DNA of 64,000 nt. It comes from an uncultured Actinomycetaceae bacterium (lineage in GTDB: Bacteria; Actinomycetota; Actinomycetes; Actinomycetales; Actinomycetaceae). The notes beneath the pieces were generated by a model. That model saw only the letters and a program-made list of their open reading frames with translations. It searched no databases and had not been told where the DNA came from. Both the position numbers and the translations under genes were made by a program. Positions 8,461-18,205 of this stretch are shown here, piece after piece. Each line of letters starts with the position of its first letter. Positions within the stretch are counted from its first letter, which is position 1. Where the stretch lies: the NCBI GenBank assembly GCA_902464405.1, contig CABQJD010000004.1, positions 84,354 to 148,353 of the forward strand. Reading direction: 5' to 3'.

Positions 8461-9036
8461 ATGACCGATGTCGCATCCCTCTATTCAGAACTTAAAGAAG
8501 ATTTGCACGCAGCATTGTGCAACGATCCAGCTGCGCGATCTGCTTTAGAAGTCGCATTGGTCTATCCAGGTGTTCACGCAGTATGGGCGTACCGTCTCGC
8601 CCATCGAATGTGGAAAAAGAACGATCATCTTAAGCTGCCTGCGCGCATTCTCTCGCAAGTTACGCGCGCGATCACTGGTATCGAAATCCATCCAGGAGCA
8701 ACTCTTGGGCGGCGCCTATTTATCGATCATGGCATGGGGGTGGTGATCGGAGAAACCGCCGAAGTTGGCGAAGACGTGACGATTTATCATGGAACGACGC
8801 TCGGCGGCACCACCCTCAACAAAGGCAAGCGTCACCCTACTGTCGGTTCGAACGTCGTGATCGGATCGGGAGCGAAAGTGCTGGGCAATATTACCATTGG
8901 TGACGGCGCTCAAATCGGCGCAAATGCTGTAGTAGTGAAAGACGTCCCACCCCACAATATCGCCGTCGGTATCCCTGCTTGTAATCGGCAAACCGCTAGC
9001 ACAAAATCACATATCGACCCCGCGATATATATCTAG
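8461..9036 (+). CDS. cysE: Serine O-acetyltransferase
   Basis: Acetylates serine with acetyl-CoA to O-acetylserine, the CysK substrate. The N-terminal helical part contains DPAARSALEVALVYPGVHA, and the C-terminal part is the left-handed beta-helix of hexapeptide repeats with the catalytic-site segments GIEIHPGATLGRR, FIDHGMGVVIGETA and TTLGGT. I use ATG 8461 (191 residues), which matches the family N-terminus and has TAAAAT ending 7 bases before it. An alternative is ATG 8419 with GGAG inside the end of cysK, which would couple the two translationally. The C-terminus ends in AIYI, and CysE C-terminal Ile residues are known to insert into the CysK active site, so a cysteine synthase complex is plausible. 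Confidence 0.93.
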   Translation: MTDVASLYSELKEDLHAALCNDPAARSALEVALVYPGVHAVWAYRLAHRMWKKNDHLKLPARILSQVTRAITGIEIHPGATLGRRLFIDHGMGVVIGETAEVGEDVTIYHGTTLGGTTLNKGKRHPTVGSNVVIGSGAKVLGNITIGDGAQIGANAVVVKDVPPHNIAVGIPACNRQTASTKSHIDPAIYI

Positions 9037-9072
9037 TTTGTTACTAGCAAAAAGTACGCAGCGCACACGCCT

Positions 9073-9525
9073 TTACTGACGTGCGTTTTCGTATGCCGTC
9101 ATCATCTCGATACGGCTCTGATGGCGAGATTGCGGATCGTAGCCAGTCGCTAGGAAAATATCCACAAATTTTGCGGCTTCTTCGATCGTATGTTGCCGAG
9201 CACCGAGCGCCATAATGTTTGCATTGTTGTGCTCTCTCGCAAGCTCCGCAGTGCTCGCGTTCCATACAAGAGCTGCACGAACACCATCGACTAAATTTGC
9301 AGCCATTTGCTCACCGTTACCGCTCCCACCAATCACAATACCGAGCGAACCAGGATCATCAACAACTGCCTGCGCACAATCAATACACACTGGCGGATAA
9401 GCGTCCATCTTATCGTAAGTTTTATATCCATGATCGATGATGCAATGCCCAGCTGCCTCAAGGCGCTGAATCAGATATTCTCGCAGTTCGAAACCAGCAT
9501 GATCTGCCGCAATGTGAATACGCAT
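9073..9525 (-). CDS. rpiB: Ribose-5-phosphate isomerase B
   Basis: Interconverts ribose-5-phosphate and ribulose-5-phosphate in the pentose phosphate pathway. The 150-residue protein starts MRIHIAADHAGFELRE and carries GIVIGGSGNGEQMAANLVDGVRA, which resembles the RpiB GxCGTGxG region but with Ser in place of the catalytic Cys, the form also seen in mycobacterial RpiB, where a glutamate acts as base. REHNNANIMALGARQ is also conserved. The ATG at 9525 has TATGCT ending six bases before it, consistent with a leaderless start. A longer frame to 9567 lacks support. Convergent with cysE, divergent from the M13 peptidase gene. Confidence 0.9.
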   Translation of the reverse strand: MRIHIAADHAGFELREYLIQRLEAAGHCIIDHGYKTYDKMDAYPPVCIDCAQAVVDDPGSLGIVIGGSGNGEQMAANLVDGVRAALVWNASTAELAREHNNANIMALGARQHTIEEAAKFVDIFLATGYDPQSRHQSRIEMMTAYENARQ

Positions 9526-9578
9526 GCTTACAGCATAATACCTATAGCTCCCATATAGGCAATGCACTGCACTCCATG

Positions 9579-9646
9579 TTTATAAATGGACTCAAGATTT
9601 ATAAATAGTTTTATAAACGGTTCAAGATTTATAAACAAATTCAAGA
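9579..9646. repeat. Four tandem ~18-bp AT-rich repeats
   Basis: Units of the form TTTATAAAYGGWYTCAAGA occur at 9579-9597, 9598-9610 (truncated), 9610-9627 and 9628-9646, in the intergenic region between the divergent rpiB and M13 peptidase genes. Confidence 0.8.
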
Positions 9647-9716
9647 TTTTCATTTCTAGCAGAATGCCAGACAATCCCCAGCTGCACTTTATAAAAGACA
9701 AGGTAGACTTACACAC

Positions 9717-11768
9717 ATGAATAATTCCACAGTATCAACGCACGATATTATTGCGGATCTGAGCAGCTCGATCCGCCCGCAGGATGATTTTTTCCGCTAC
9801 GTGAATGGCTCGTGGCTGAACTCCACGGAAATTCCAGCCGATCAAACCTCTGCCGGATCGTTTATCGACTTGCGCAACGAAGCAGAGCGGCAAGTTCGTG
9901 AAATAATCGAAAATCTTGGTGCAGAGGCAGACCGCGCACAGGCTCCTCAGCTCAACGCATCTTCTACCCAAGCCAGCGCCGATCTGAGCGAAGCAGAAAA
10001 AATAGGAATCCTGTATTCCTCTTTTATGGAAGAAGAGCGCATTGATGCACTTCAAGCCCGCCCAGCTGCCGCCGATCTTGAACTTATTAACGCCTGCACA
10101 AATAAAGCGCAGTTAGCGCGCACTGTAGGGATCCTCTATCGAACCGGTATTTCTGCACCGTTTTTCGTAGAGATTGACGCCAACCGCAATTCGCCTGACG
10201 ATTACATCGCATGGATTGGCCAAAGTGGACTAGGGCTTCCGGACGAAGCCTACTACCGCGCACCAGAGCATGCAGATACTCTCGCAGCTTATCGAGAGTT
10301 TATTCCGAAACTCTACAGTCTCGTCACTGGCGTTGACGCCGAAACAGCTCAAGGCGCAACGAGCACAATTCTTGAGCTGGAAACGCAATTCGCTGCACAT
10401 CATTTCACAGTTGTAGAAGAACGAGATGTTGAGAAAACAAACAACGTGATGAGTCGAGAAAGCTTTTTCGCATCGGCTAAAGGCTTTGAATGGGAAGCTG
10501 CTTTTGCAGAAATCGGTCTAACTGAGCACAATTCTCCAGAACTGCTCATCTACACCCCACGAGCTCTCACAGGATTTGCGGAGGTTTGGGAGGCTGCCAG
10601 CCTTGACGATCTTAAGATTTACCTCTCATGGCGAGTTGCGACTGCACGAGCACCATTTTTAAGCTCTGAAATAGTAGCTACACATTTTGATTTCTATGGA
10701 AAGACGCTTTCGGGGCAGGAACAACTACGTGACCGTTGGAAGCGAGCCGTAGGCTTCATCAGCAGCATTATGGGCGAAGCAGTAGGGCGTATATATGTGC
10801 ACAAGCACTTCCCACCCGAATACAAGACCCAGATGGAGCAGCTCGTTGCCGATCTACTCGAAGCCTATCGTCAATCCATCACTAATCTCGATTGGATGAC
10901 GAACGAAACAAAACAAAAAGCGCTGGAAAAACTTGCGGCATTCACTCCCAAAATCGCATACCCAGACGTTTGGAAAGATTACTCGGCACTTTGCGTCACT
11001 GCGGGAAATCTTGTAGAGAATGTGCGCCTTGCCAACTCGTTTGAAAATCAGCGAGATATTGCTAAACTCGGCACTCCAGTGGATCGCAGTGAATGGTTTA
11101 TGACGCCTCAAACCGTCAATGCCTATTACAACCCTACAATGAACGAAATAGTATTCCCAGCAGCGATTTTACAACCGCCATTTTTCCGAGCTAATGCCGA
11201 TGCCGCATGGAACTACGGCTCGATCGGAGCCGTCATCGGGCATGAAATCGGGCATGGCTTTGACGATCAAGGCAGTAAATACGACGGTACAGGTAAACTC
11301 AACAACTGGTGGACGCAAGGCGATCTAGAAGAGTTTAAGCAACGAACATCAGCGCTCGTAGAGCAATATAATGCCTATGTGCCCAAACAGCTTGGTGCAG
11401 ATTCTGCGCATCACGTGCAAGGAGACCTGACGCTCGGTGAAAATATCGGAGACTTGGGCGGAGTGACTATCGCCCTCAAAGCATATGCTATTGCTATGCA
11501 GCGCGAAGGGCTCACGAGCGCCGAAAAAGCTCCCGTTATTGACGGTCTCACAGGAATTCAGCGTTTCTTTATCTCGTATGCGCTGAGCTGGCAGGAAAAA
11601 CGCCGCACTGAATTTGTGATTCAGCTACTCGCCACAGATCCACATTCTCCTGCAGAATTCCGATGCAATGGCATAGTAAAAAACGTAGATGCCTTTGCGC
11701 AGGCATTCGATGTACGCGAAGGCGATGAACTCTACCTCGCTCCAGAAAAACGTGTACGGATCTGGTAA
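9717..11768 (+). CDS. pepO: M13 family zinc endopeptidase (PepO-type)
   Basis: A 683-residue neprilysin-family metallopeptidase. The zinc site HEIGH begins at about residue 509 and the third ligand is in GENIGDLGG near residue 575. The preceding NAYYNPTMNEIVFPAAILQPPF block is the conserved M13 segment. There is no signal peptide, so it should act in the cytoplasm on oligopeptides, like lactic-acid-bacterial PepO. TAGACT (9704-9709) ends 7 bases before ATG 9717, and there is no Shine-Dalgarno sequence, so a leaderless mRNA is likely. Four tandem AT-rich repeats lie just upstream. It is followed by the M1 aminopeptidase gene on the same strand, so the two may serve peptide use together. Confidence 0.93.
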   Translation: MNNSTVSTHDIIADLSSSIRPQDDFFRYVNGSWLNSTEIPADQTSAGSFIDLRNEAERQVREIIENLGAEADRAQAPQLNASSTQASADLSEAEKIGILYSSFMEEERIDALQARPAAADLELINACTNKAQLARTVGILYRTGISAPFFVEIDANRNSPDDYIAWIGQSGLGLPDEAYYRAPEHADTLAAYREFIPKLYSLVTGVDAETAQGATSTILELETQFAAHHFTVVEERDVEKTNNVMSRESFFASAKGFEWEAAFAEIGLTEHNSPELLIYTPRALTGFAEVWEAASLDDLKIYLSWRVATARAPFLSSEIVATHFDFYGKTLSGQEQLRDRWKRAVGFISSIMGEAVGRIYVHKHFPPEYKTQMEQLVADLLEAYRQSITNLDWMTNETKQKALEKLAAFTPKIAYPDVWKDYSALCVTAGNLVENVRLANSFENQRDIAKLGTPVDRSEWFMTPQTVNAYYNPTMNEIVFPAAILQPPFFRANADAAWNYGSIGAVIGHEIGHGFDDQGSKYDGTGKLNNWWTQGDLEEFKQRTSALVEQYNAYVPKQLGADSAHHVQGDLTLGENIGDLGGVTIALKAYAIAMQREGLTSAEKAPVIDGLTGIQRFFISYALSWQEKRRTEFVIQLLATDPHSPAEFRCNGIVKNVDAFAQAFDVREGDELYLAPEKRVRIW

Positions 11769-11772
11769 ACAC

Positions 11773-11789
11773 TGAGGCACTGTGCCTCA
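11773..11789 (+). terminator. Short hairpin after pepO
   Basis: TGAGGCA and TGCCTCA (7-bp perfect arms, 3-base loop) lie four bases after the pepO stop. No U-run follows, so terminator function is weakly supported. Confidence 0.4.
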
Positions 11790-11940
11790 TCACATCAAGA
11801 GTAGTACTTCAGATACTCTCTACGCTGTTTTGGCTCGACGCACGCACATCGATACACTCGATAGAGTGATCCCGAGCTTAAACAGCACGCCAACGAGGCA
11901 TATGCCCGTAAGCTCTCCCATTTAATACGAAAGGACTATT

Positions 11941-14514
11941 GTGGCAGGCGAAAATCTTACTCGCATCGAAACAGAAAAACGTGCTGCTCTTATCAGCACG
12001 CACACCTATAATGTTGAACTTGATCTTACGACTAGTCCAGATACTTTCCGCTCTATTTCTACAGTTACGTTTTCCGCTGCAGATTCTGGCGAAGAAACCT
12101 GGATTGATCTCATTGCACAATCGGTGCAGCGCATAGTGCTAAATGGGATTGAGCTAGATCCTGCAAGCTATCAGGATTCTCGTATTCCACTGCCAAATTT
12201 GCAGGAAGAAAATACACTAACTGTTGATGCTACCTGTATCTACTCACATTCTGGTGAAGGTCTGCATCGAGCAACAGATCCCGTTGATGGCGAGGTCTAT
12301 CTTTACAGCCAGTTCGAAGTGCCAGATGCGCGCCGTATGTATGCAGTCTTTGAGCAGCCAGACCTCAAAGCAGAATTCACCTTCAGCTTCATTGCTCCTG
12401 ATTACTGGAACGTCTTTTCCGTTTCTCCGACGCCAAAGCCGACTCCTGTACGAGAAGGCGTTGCGCGCTGGGATTTCACACCAACTGAGCGCATTTCCAG
12501 CTATCTCACCTGCTGTATTGCTGGCCCTTATGAAGGAACTACTGGCTCATACACGTCAGTAGATGGGCGGAATATCCCAATGGGCGCATATTGCCGCCGT
12601 TCACTGCTCCCTTACTTTGACGGCGACGAAGTGATCGAGATAACCAAGCAAGGTATGCCGTTCTATGAAACACAGTACAAGCAGCCATACCCCTTCCGTA
12701 AATACGACCAGATTTTTGTGCCTGAATACAATATGGGAGCAATGGAACACCCTGGATGTGTGACGATTCTCGATGATTACGTATTTCGTTCAAAGCCTAC
12801 GCAGGCTCTTGTAGAACGCCGCGCAATCACGATTTTGCACGAGCTTGCCCATATGTGGTTTGGCGATCTTGTGACGATGAAATGGTGGAACGATCTGTGG
12901 CTCAACGAGAGTTTCGCAGAGTATATGAGCCATGTTGCTACTGCCGAGACTACTCGCTGGACAGACGCATGGGTCACGTTTAACTCCTCTGAAAAGCTCC
13001 ACGCACAGCGCCAAGACCAGCTTCCTTCTACGCACCCAATTGCTGCTGTGATTAACGATCTTGAAGATACAATGGTGAACTTCGATGGGATTACCTATGG
13101 CAAGGGCGCTTCTGTATTCCAACAGCTCGTTGCATACGTAGGCTGGGATGCATTTATCACAGGCGTGCAGAAGTATCTGGCAAAGAAAGCATGGAGCAAC
13201 GCTACGCTAGACGATCTTCTCGTAGAACTTTCTGCCTCTTCAGGGCGCGATCTTGAAGCGTGGAGTAAGGTATGGCTCGAAGAAGCTGGAATCAACACAT
13301 TTACTCCCCGTTTCTCCCTTGATTCTGAAGGGGTAATCACCAAGTTTGAACTTATTCAAAGCTCGGATGGACGCGCCTCGCTACGCCCTCATCGCATCGG
13401 TGTTGGCTTCTATGAGCTTAATGGTAAATCACTGGAATGTACGGCACATATTGAGATAGATGCACTCTCGGAAGTAACGCCTGCACCTGAACTGGTTGGC
13501 TTGCGTCGCCCAGCAGTTATTCTTCTCAATGATGGCGATCTCACCTATACGAAAGTACGAATGGATGACGATTCATTTGCCTTCGCCTCTGAGCATATCA
13601 ACGATTTTTCCGACCGTTTAGCACGTACACTCGTACTCGATAATGCGTGGGATATGTGTCGTGACGCCGAAATGCCAGCACGTGATTTTGCACGCCTCGC
13701 ATTGTGCGCTTTGAGAACTGAAGATCACGGAACTGTGTTGCGATATTTGCTCACTCAGCTACTCACAGCAGCTACGCTCTACTCGGATCTCGATAGCCGC
13801 GAAGAGTTGGAATTTGCCGTGACGACTGCACTATTTGAACTTTCTGCACATACTGAACCAGGATCAGATCGTCAGCTCCAAATCACAAGTGCAGCAATTT
13901 CCATGGCTCGCACACAGCAGCAACTCGATACAATTGCGAGCTGGCTGGAAGATGGGGGCGCTCACGCTCCTGAAGGTCTCGTTATGGATGCTAATATGCG
14001 CTGGAAAGTGATCAACCGTTTAGCTGAAAAGAATCTTATTGACGAAGCAGCCATTGAAAAAGAACTGCACGAACGAGACAACACTGCATCGGGCGCAGCG
14101 AACGCTGCGCGCGCTAAGGCGGGAATATCGACTTCGAGCGCAAAGGCTAACGCATGGGCAGATATTATCGGCGGCACTGTACCAAATTCTGTGCAGCGCG
14201 CTGGCGCTTCAGGCTTCGGGTGCGGTGAACCTGAATTGCTCGTACCGTACGTGCAAGCGTATTTCGATGAGGTAGAAAACCAGTGGAACAATCGAACCAA
14301 AGAGATTGCTTCCAATATGATCGAGTACGCTTTCCCGATTGAGCTCACAGGGCGCACAGATTTGGGAGTCGATCTTCTTGATGCTGGCACGCAATGGATG
14401 CATTCTCATACCGACAGTGCGCCAGCGCTCGTTCGTTTAATCTCCGAGCAGCTGGATGCTGCTCAGCGCGCGAAGCGAGCTCAAGAGTGCAGCGCTTCCC
14501 ACGCGCGCGCATAG
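11941..14514 (+). CDS. pepN: Aminopeptidase N, M1 family
   Basis: A zinc aminopeptidase of 857 residues. The zinc motif HELAHMWFGD starts at residue 300 and the third ligand lies in WLNESFAEYM, 18 residues after the second His. The exopeptidase motif reads GAMEH rather than the usual GAMEN (about residues 264-268). The N-terminus MAGENLTR is the form common in actinobacteria, and a long C-terminal helical ERAP1-like domain follows. GTG 11941 has AAGGA five bases upstream. No signal peptide, so a cytoplasmic enzyme. It follows the M13 peptidase gene and ends at two hairpins shared with the convergent malQ. Confidence 0.95.
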   Translation: MAGENLTRIETEKRAALISTHTYNVELDLTTSPDTFRSISTVTFSAADSGEETWIDLIAQSVQRIVLNGIELDPASYQDSRIPLPNLQEENTLTVDATCIYSHSGEGLHRATDPVDGEVYLYSQFEVPDARRMYAVFEQPDLKAEFTFSFIAPDYWNVFSVSPTPKPTPVREGVARWDFTPTERISSYLTCCIAGPYEGTTGSYTSVDGRNIPMGAYCRRSLLPYFDGDEVIEITKQGMPFYETQYKQPYPFRKYDQIFVPEYNMGAMEHPGCVTILDDYVFRSKPTQALVERRAITILHELAHMWFGDLVTMKWWNDLWLNESFAEYMSHVATAETTRWTDAWVTFNSSEKLHAQRQDQLPSTHPIAAVINDLEDTMVNFDGITYGKGASVFQQLVAYVGWDAFITGVQKYLAKKAWSNATLDDLLVELSASSGRDLEAWSKVWLEEAGINTFTPRFSLDSEGVITKFELIQSSDGRASLRPHRIGVGFYELNGKSLECTAHIEIDALSEVTPAPELVGLRRPAVILLNDGDLTYTKVRMDDDSFAFASEHINDFSDRLARTLVLDNAWDMCRDAEMPARDFARLALCALRTEDHGTVLRYLLTQLLTAATLYSDLDSREELEFAVTTALFELSAHTEPGSDRQLQITSAAISMARTQQQLDTIASWLEDGGAHAPEGLVMDANMRWKVINRLAEKNLIDEAAIEKELHERDNTASGAANAARAKAGISTSSAKANAWADIIGGTVPNSVQRAGASGFGCGEPELLVPYVQAYFDEVENQWNNRTKEIASNMIEYAFPIELTGRTDLGVDLLDAGTQWMHSHTDSAPALVRLISEQLDAAQRAKRAQECSASHARA

Positions 14515-14540
14515 CTCGCTTAAAGTCCACATACAGAAAC

Positions 14541-14603
14541 CAACTGCGGCTCTTTGTGTTTTACAGATTTAGAGATTTAGTAAAACACAGAGAGCCGCAG
14601 TTG
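14541..14603. terminator. Very long hairpin between pepN and malQ
   Basis: A 24-bp stem (14541-14564 with 14580-14603, one G-U pair) and a 15-base loop. It lacks a U-run, so it may be a processing barrier or bidirectional terminator for the convergent pair. Confidence 0.6.
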
Positions 14604-14635
14604 CACTTGGGCGTTTGCACTTGAGGGAGAGGGCA

Positions 14636-14672
14636 GGGCTTTTCAAAGTTTGAAAAGCCCTTTCATATCTTT
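14636..14672 (+). terminator. Rho-independent terminator of pepN
   Basis: GGGCTTTTCA (14636-14645) pairs with TGAAAAGCCC (14651-14660), followed by TTTCATATCTTT. Confidence 0.8.
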
Positions 14673-14778
14673 CGTAAGCTTTCAACCCTTTAGCTTGCGA
14701 GCTCTCTCGCCAAATCTTCTAATGAACTTTTTAGCGAATTTTTTACGAGCCTTCAACCCCGCTCCTGAATCTTAAAAA

Positions 14779-16938
14779 TCAAAGAGCTTTATTGATAACC
14801 TCCACAAGCGAGCGATAACGATCATTGGTACGAATGGCATCAGAGAATACGACTTCTCCCTCAGGATCGCATAGCGGCACTCGCCAGTTCGGATATTCTT
14901 GATCAGTACCAGGCTGATTTTGAGTATTTCGCTCCCCCACAGCATCGGTGAGTGAAACTCCTACCAAACGGCTTGGTGTACGGCAGATATACGCATGTAG
15001 AGCCTCAATAATTTCTTGCTCACACGGCTCATCTCCTACTAATTGATGCTCGCGCAGGCGTTCCATCACTTGATAACGCTCATGTGCAGCAGCGGCACGA
15101 ACCTGATCTTCAGGCTCAGTGAGCAGCCCAAGCTCCGCGCGCAGCGTCACATGATCTTCATGCCAATAACCTAATGCTGGCGGAAGATCATGCGTATCGA
15201 CTGTTGCAAGCACATCTTCACGATAACTGCTTGGCTCTATAGGCCAGCCATCTGATTGCTTTTCAAACCAAAAAACGCTTGTGCCATATACTCCGCGCGC
15301 ATGAAGCACATCTCGAATCCACGGATCAACTGTACCTAGATCTTCTCCGATCACGACTACACCCGCCCGCTGCGCTTCGAGCAAAAGAACTCCAAGCATC
15401 GCCTCATGGTTGAAATATACATAAGTACCATCAATAGGACGATTACCTTGCGGAATCCAGTAAAGGCGGAAGAGACCCATCACATGATCGATTCTCAACG
15501 CGCCAGCATGCCGAGCAATCGTACGAACCATATCCCTCAATGGTGCATATTCCAGCTCTTCTAGAGCTGCAGGATTCCATGGCGGCTGGCTCCAGTTCTG
15601 CCCCTGCTGATTATAGAAATCCGGTGGAGCACCAACTTGCATACCATGCGCGAATGCGTGTGCCTGCGTCCACACATCTGCACCGTGCGGGTGCACGCCA
15701 ACTGCCAAATCATGGCAAATACCAAATTTCATTCCAGATTGAAGAGCAGCGCTCTGTGCCGCTTCGAGCTGTTCGTCGATCACCCATTGAAGCCAAGCCC
15801 AAAAGTCGATACGGTCTGCAAGAGCTTCACGCTCTTCATCGATATCTGGTGAGCCTAGAGGCATAAGACCGCTCGAGAGTAAACCGCCATTCTTTTCTTG
15901 TAGCGCACACCAGAGTGCGAAATTTTCCAGACCCACGCCTTCTTGTTTGCGAAACTCGGCGAAATCCTGCTCACGCTGTGCACTTCGTTTCTGCGCAAAC
16001 ACGATTTCGAGAGCGCGACGCTTAATATCCCATACAGCTGCCCTATCGATAAGATCGCTCGTAGATGAAGCAGCTTTGAGCCCCATACTCAGCTCTGCCA
16101 GCTCAGCGCGTTGCGATTCGGATAAGCTCTGCCATTCGTCAATATTTTCTGGTCGGATATAGATCGGATTAAAAAATCTTCTGCTCACAGGAAGATAGGG
16201 TGAGGGCTGCATATGCCCCACAGGCTCCCCTGCATGCACGGGGTTGATGAGAAGAAAATCTGCACCGTCGTCACCAAAAGTTTTAGCCATTATGCGAAGA
16301 TCTTCTGTATCGCCTAATCCCCACGACTGGGCAGAGCGTACAGAATACAATTGAGCCATCATTCCCCAAGAACGACTATCGTACAGTCGAGAATTATCCA
16401 GACTCTGAGGAGTGACGATAAGGCTAGATTTCGCCGTCACCACCTGAGAACTCTCTGGCGGCATCACTCGGACATGAATCGCGTGGTACCCCGTAGGCAA
16501 GCCTGCTGGGATGGAAAAACGAGCCTGCCCCGTTAAGACACCATTAATATCCCTCGGCTGCGTAAAATCTTCAAGCTGCGAAAGGTCTCGGCGCTCGGAT
16601 TCAGCTTCCATCTCAATCCATATCTCGAGACTCGAACCGTGCGGAACGTGCACAAGAATTTCTCCACCGTGAGCATCTGTGACCACAGTGCATTGCGGCA
16701 GTATGCGATACCACTCACGATTAATTCGCCTGTCTATTTCATCGTTCACAGATTGAGCAGAGGAGACGTCTGCTCCCATAGCTCCAAGAACTTTTGAGAG
16801 CGTATCATCTGACGCTTCGTGATAGGTTCCGTTTACTTCCCAGTATTCGTGAGCGACGCCATAGGCATCTGCAAGAGCGACGAGCTGAGATCGAGTGGGA
16901 AGTTCCAGATATGGGGTATTAGTATCCAAGGTAGGCAT
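14779..16938 (-). CDS. malQ: 4-alpha-glucanotransferase (amylomaltase, GH77)
   Basis: Transfers glucan segments between maltodextrins in the cytoplasm. The catalytic core has the GH77 nucleophile segment ALRIDHVMGLFRLYW, the acid/base segment VVIGEDLGTV and the third carboxylate segment DTHDLPP. Upstream are the family blocks WGLGDTEDLR and DFLLINPVHAG. The N-terminal 170 residues form the extra beta-rich domain present in long actinobacterial MalQ (719 residues in total against about 500 in short forms). ATG 16938 has AGGAGAAG five bases upstream. Divergent from tesB. Together with the GH13 glucosidase at the right end of the window it points to maltodextrin or glycogen use. Confidence 0.95.
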   Translation of the reverse strand: MPTLDTNTPYLELPTRSQLVALADAYGVAHEYWEVNGTYHEASDDTLSKVLGAMGADVSSAQSVNDEIDRRINREWYRILPQCTVVTDAHGGEILVHVPHGSSLEIWIEMEAESERRDLSQLEDFTQPRDINGVLTGQARFSIPAGLPTGYHAIHVRVMPPESSQVVTAKSSLIVTPQSLDNSRLYDSRSWGMMAQLYSVRSAQSWGLGDTEDLRIMAKTFGDDGADFLLINPVHAGEPVGHMQPSPYLPVSRRFFNPIYIRPENIDEWQSLSESQRAELAELSMGLKAASSTSDLIDRAAVWDIKRRALEIVFAQKRSAQREQDFAEFRKQEGVGLENFALWCALQEKNGGLLSSGLMPLGSPDIDEEREALADRIDFWAWLQWVIDEQLEAAQSAALQSGMKFGICHDLAVGVHPHGADVWTQAHAFAHGMQVGAPPDFYNQQGQNWSQPPWNPAALEELEYAPLRDMVRTIARHAGALRIDHVMGLFRLYWIPQGNRPIDGTYVYFNHEAMLGVLLLEAQRAGVVVIGEDLGTVDPWIRDVLHARGVYGTSVFWFEKQSDGWPIEPSSYREDVLATVDTHDLPPALGYWHEDHVTLRAELGLLTEPEDQVRAAAAHERYQVMERLREHQLVGDEPCEQEIIEALHAYICRTPSRLVGVSLTDAVGERNTQNQPGTDQEYPNWRVPLCDPEGEVVFSDAIRTNDRYRSLVEVINKAL

Positions 16939-17002
16939 ACACTTCTCCTAGGTAGTATTGACATTGTTAATATTAGCGAAGTAATCGTTTGAGAGGATAA
17001 CT

Positions 17003-17902
17003 ATGGCTGATTACCTTCCAATACCCATGACGGATAAAGAGCCTCTCGGCACGGTGCTCAACACTCTGCGCATGAAAATTCTTGGAGATAATCTCTTTGA
17101 AGGGTCTAATCTACGCCAGTTTTCAAATCGTGTATATGGTGGGCAGGTATTTGCGCAAGCAGTTGTGGCAGCAGGCGCTACTTTTAGTGACGATGTGAAC
17201 GGACGTTTGATTCATTCAATTAACGCTGGATTTCAACGCCCTGGCGCTATGGAGATTCCTACCCGTATTGAAGTTGAAGACGTACTCGACGGTCGCTCGT
17301 TTTCCACACGCAGGATCCTCGCTTCGCAAAATGGGCAGACGATATTCTCAGCTCGCGCATCGTTCCAAGAGCGACAATCCGGGGTGGAGCACATGGCTGA
17401 AATGCCAAGTGCTCCGCATCCTGAATCATTGCCTTCATCAGTTGATTTTTTTGCGTCATTAAATTTACCAGATGCACGCAGAATGAATAGCACTAATGCA
17501 GTTGATATGCGGCACGTAGGCGGCCCCATCTGGATTCATCCTGCTTCGGAACCTTGCGAACACACGCTCATATGGTTTAGGCTTCGATCTCCTATGCCCG
17601 AAGAATCAAGCCAGCTCATTCACCGAGCGATGCTGGCGTACGCCACCGATCAATTTATGCTTGAACCTATTATGAGAGCGCATGGCATGTATTGGCTGAG
17701 TAAAAATATCCGTGTCGCCACGCTCGATCACGCAATCTGGTGGCATCGAGACGTCGATATGAGCCACTGGATTCTAGCTGATCTCTCGTCTCCTTCTGCC
17801 CAAGGTGGGCGAGGTCTATCGATTGCTCGTTTCTTCCAAGACGGAATCCACATTGCAACGATGGCGCAGGAAGGTATGGTTCGGCTTCGTGACCAATCCT
17901 AA
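17003..17902 (+). CDS. tesB: Acyl-CoA thioesterase II (TesB)
   Basis: A double hot-dog thioesterase that releases CoA from acyl-CoAs. It shows the N-terminal NRVYGGQVFAQAVVAA helix, HSINAGFQRPG in place of the more common HSLHAYFLRPG, and the C-terminal LAYATDQ, ATLDHAIWWHRD and GRGLSIARFFQDG blocks with ATMAQEGMVR at the end, which carry the Asp/Thr/Gln active-site network. 299 residues is normal. The ATG at 17003 has GAGAGGA five bases upstream. Divergent from malQ, and nothing obvious in the neighbourhood identifies the physiological acyl-CoA. Confidence 0.92.
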   Translation: MADYLPIPMTDKEPLGTVLNTLRMKILGDNLFEGSNLRQFSNRVYGGQVFAQAVVAAGATFSDDVNGRLIHSINAGFQRPGAMEIPTRIEVEDVLDGRSFSTRRILASQNGQTIFSARASFQERQSGVEHMAEMPSAPHPESLPSSVDFFASLNLPDARRMNSTNAVDMRHVGGPIWIHPASEPCEHTLIWFRLRSPMPEESSQLIHRAMLAYATDQFMLEPIMRAHGMYWLSKNIRVATLDHAIWWHRDVDMSHWILADLSSPSAQGGRGLSIARFFQDGIHIATMAQEGMVRLRDQS

Positions 17903-18205
17903 CTACCACAGATATAGCCTGAGTCACGCAGTGGAAGAGACGTAGCCAGTACAAGACGTAGCCAAATACTTAAAATATGCCTACCATCACAACATATAGG
18001 CATAAGCACAGGCAAACTGCACACTCCGCTCCATGCTAGACAAGAGCATAGCTCACACGCATACAGCGCATTACTCTGCAGAAAAAGATCAGCGAAGTCG
18101 CTTGTGACGATAGATTCACGCACATCGCGTTAAAAGCGCAACAGTATTGACTGTATCATATACGCCTACCTAAGAGCTTCTGCAGTTCCGCTGCTTCGCT
18201 ATCCC
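17903..18205. other. Intergenic region between convergent genes
   Basis: About 300 bases with no convincing coding frame and no clear hairpin with a U-run. Confidence 0.4.
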
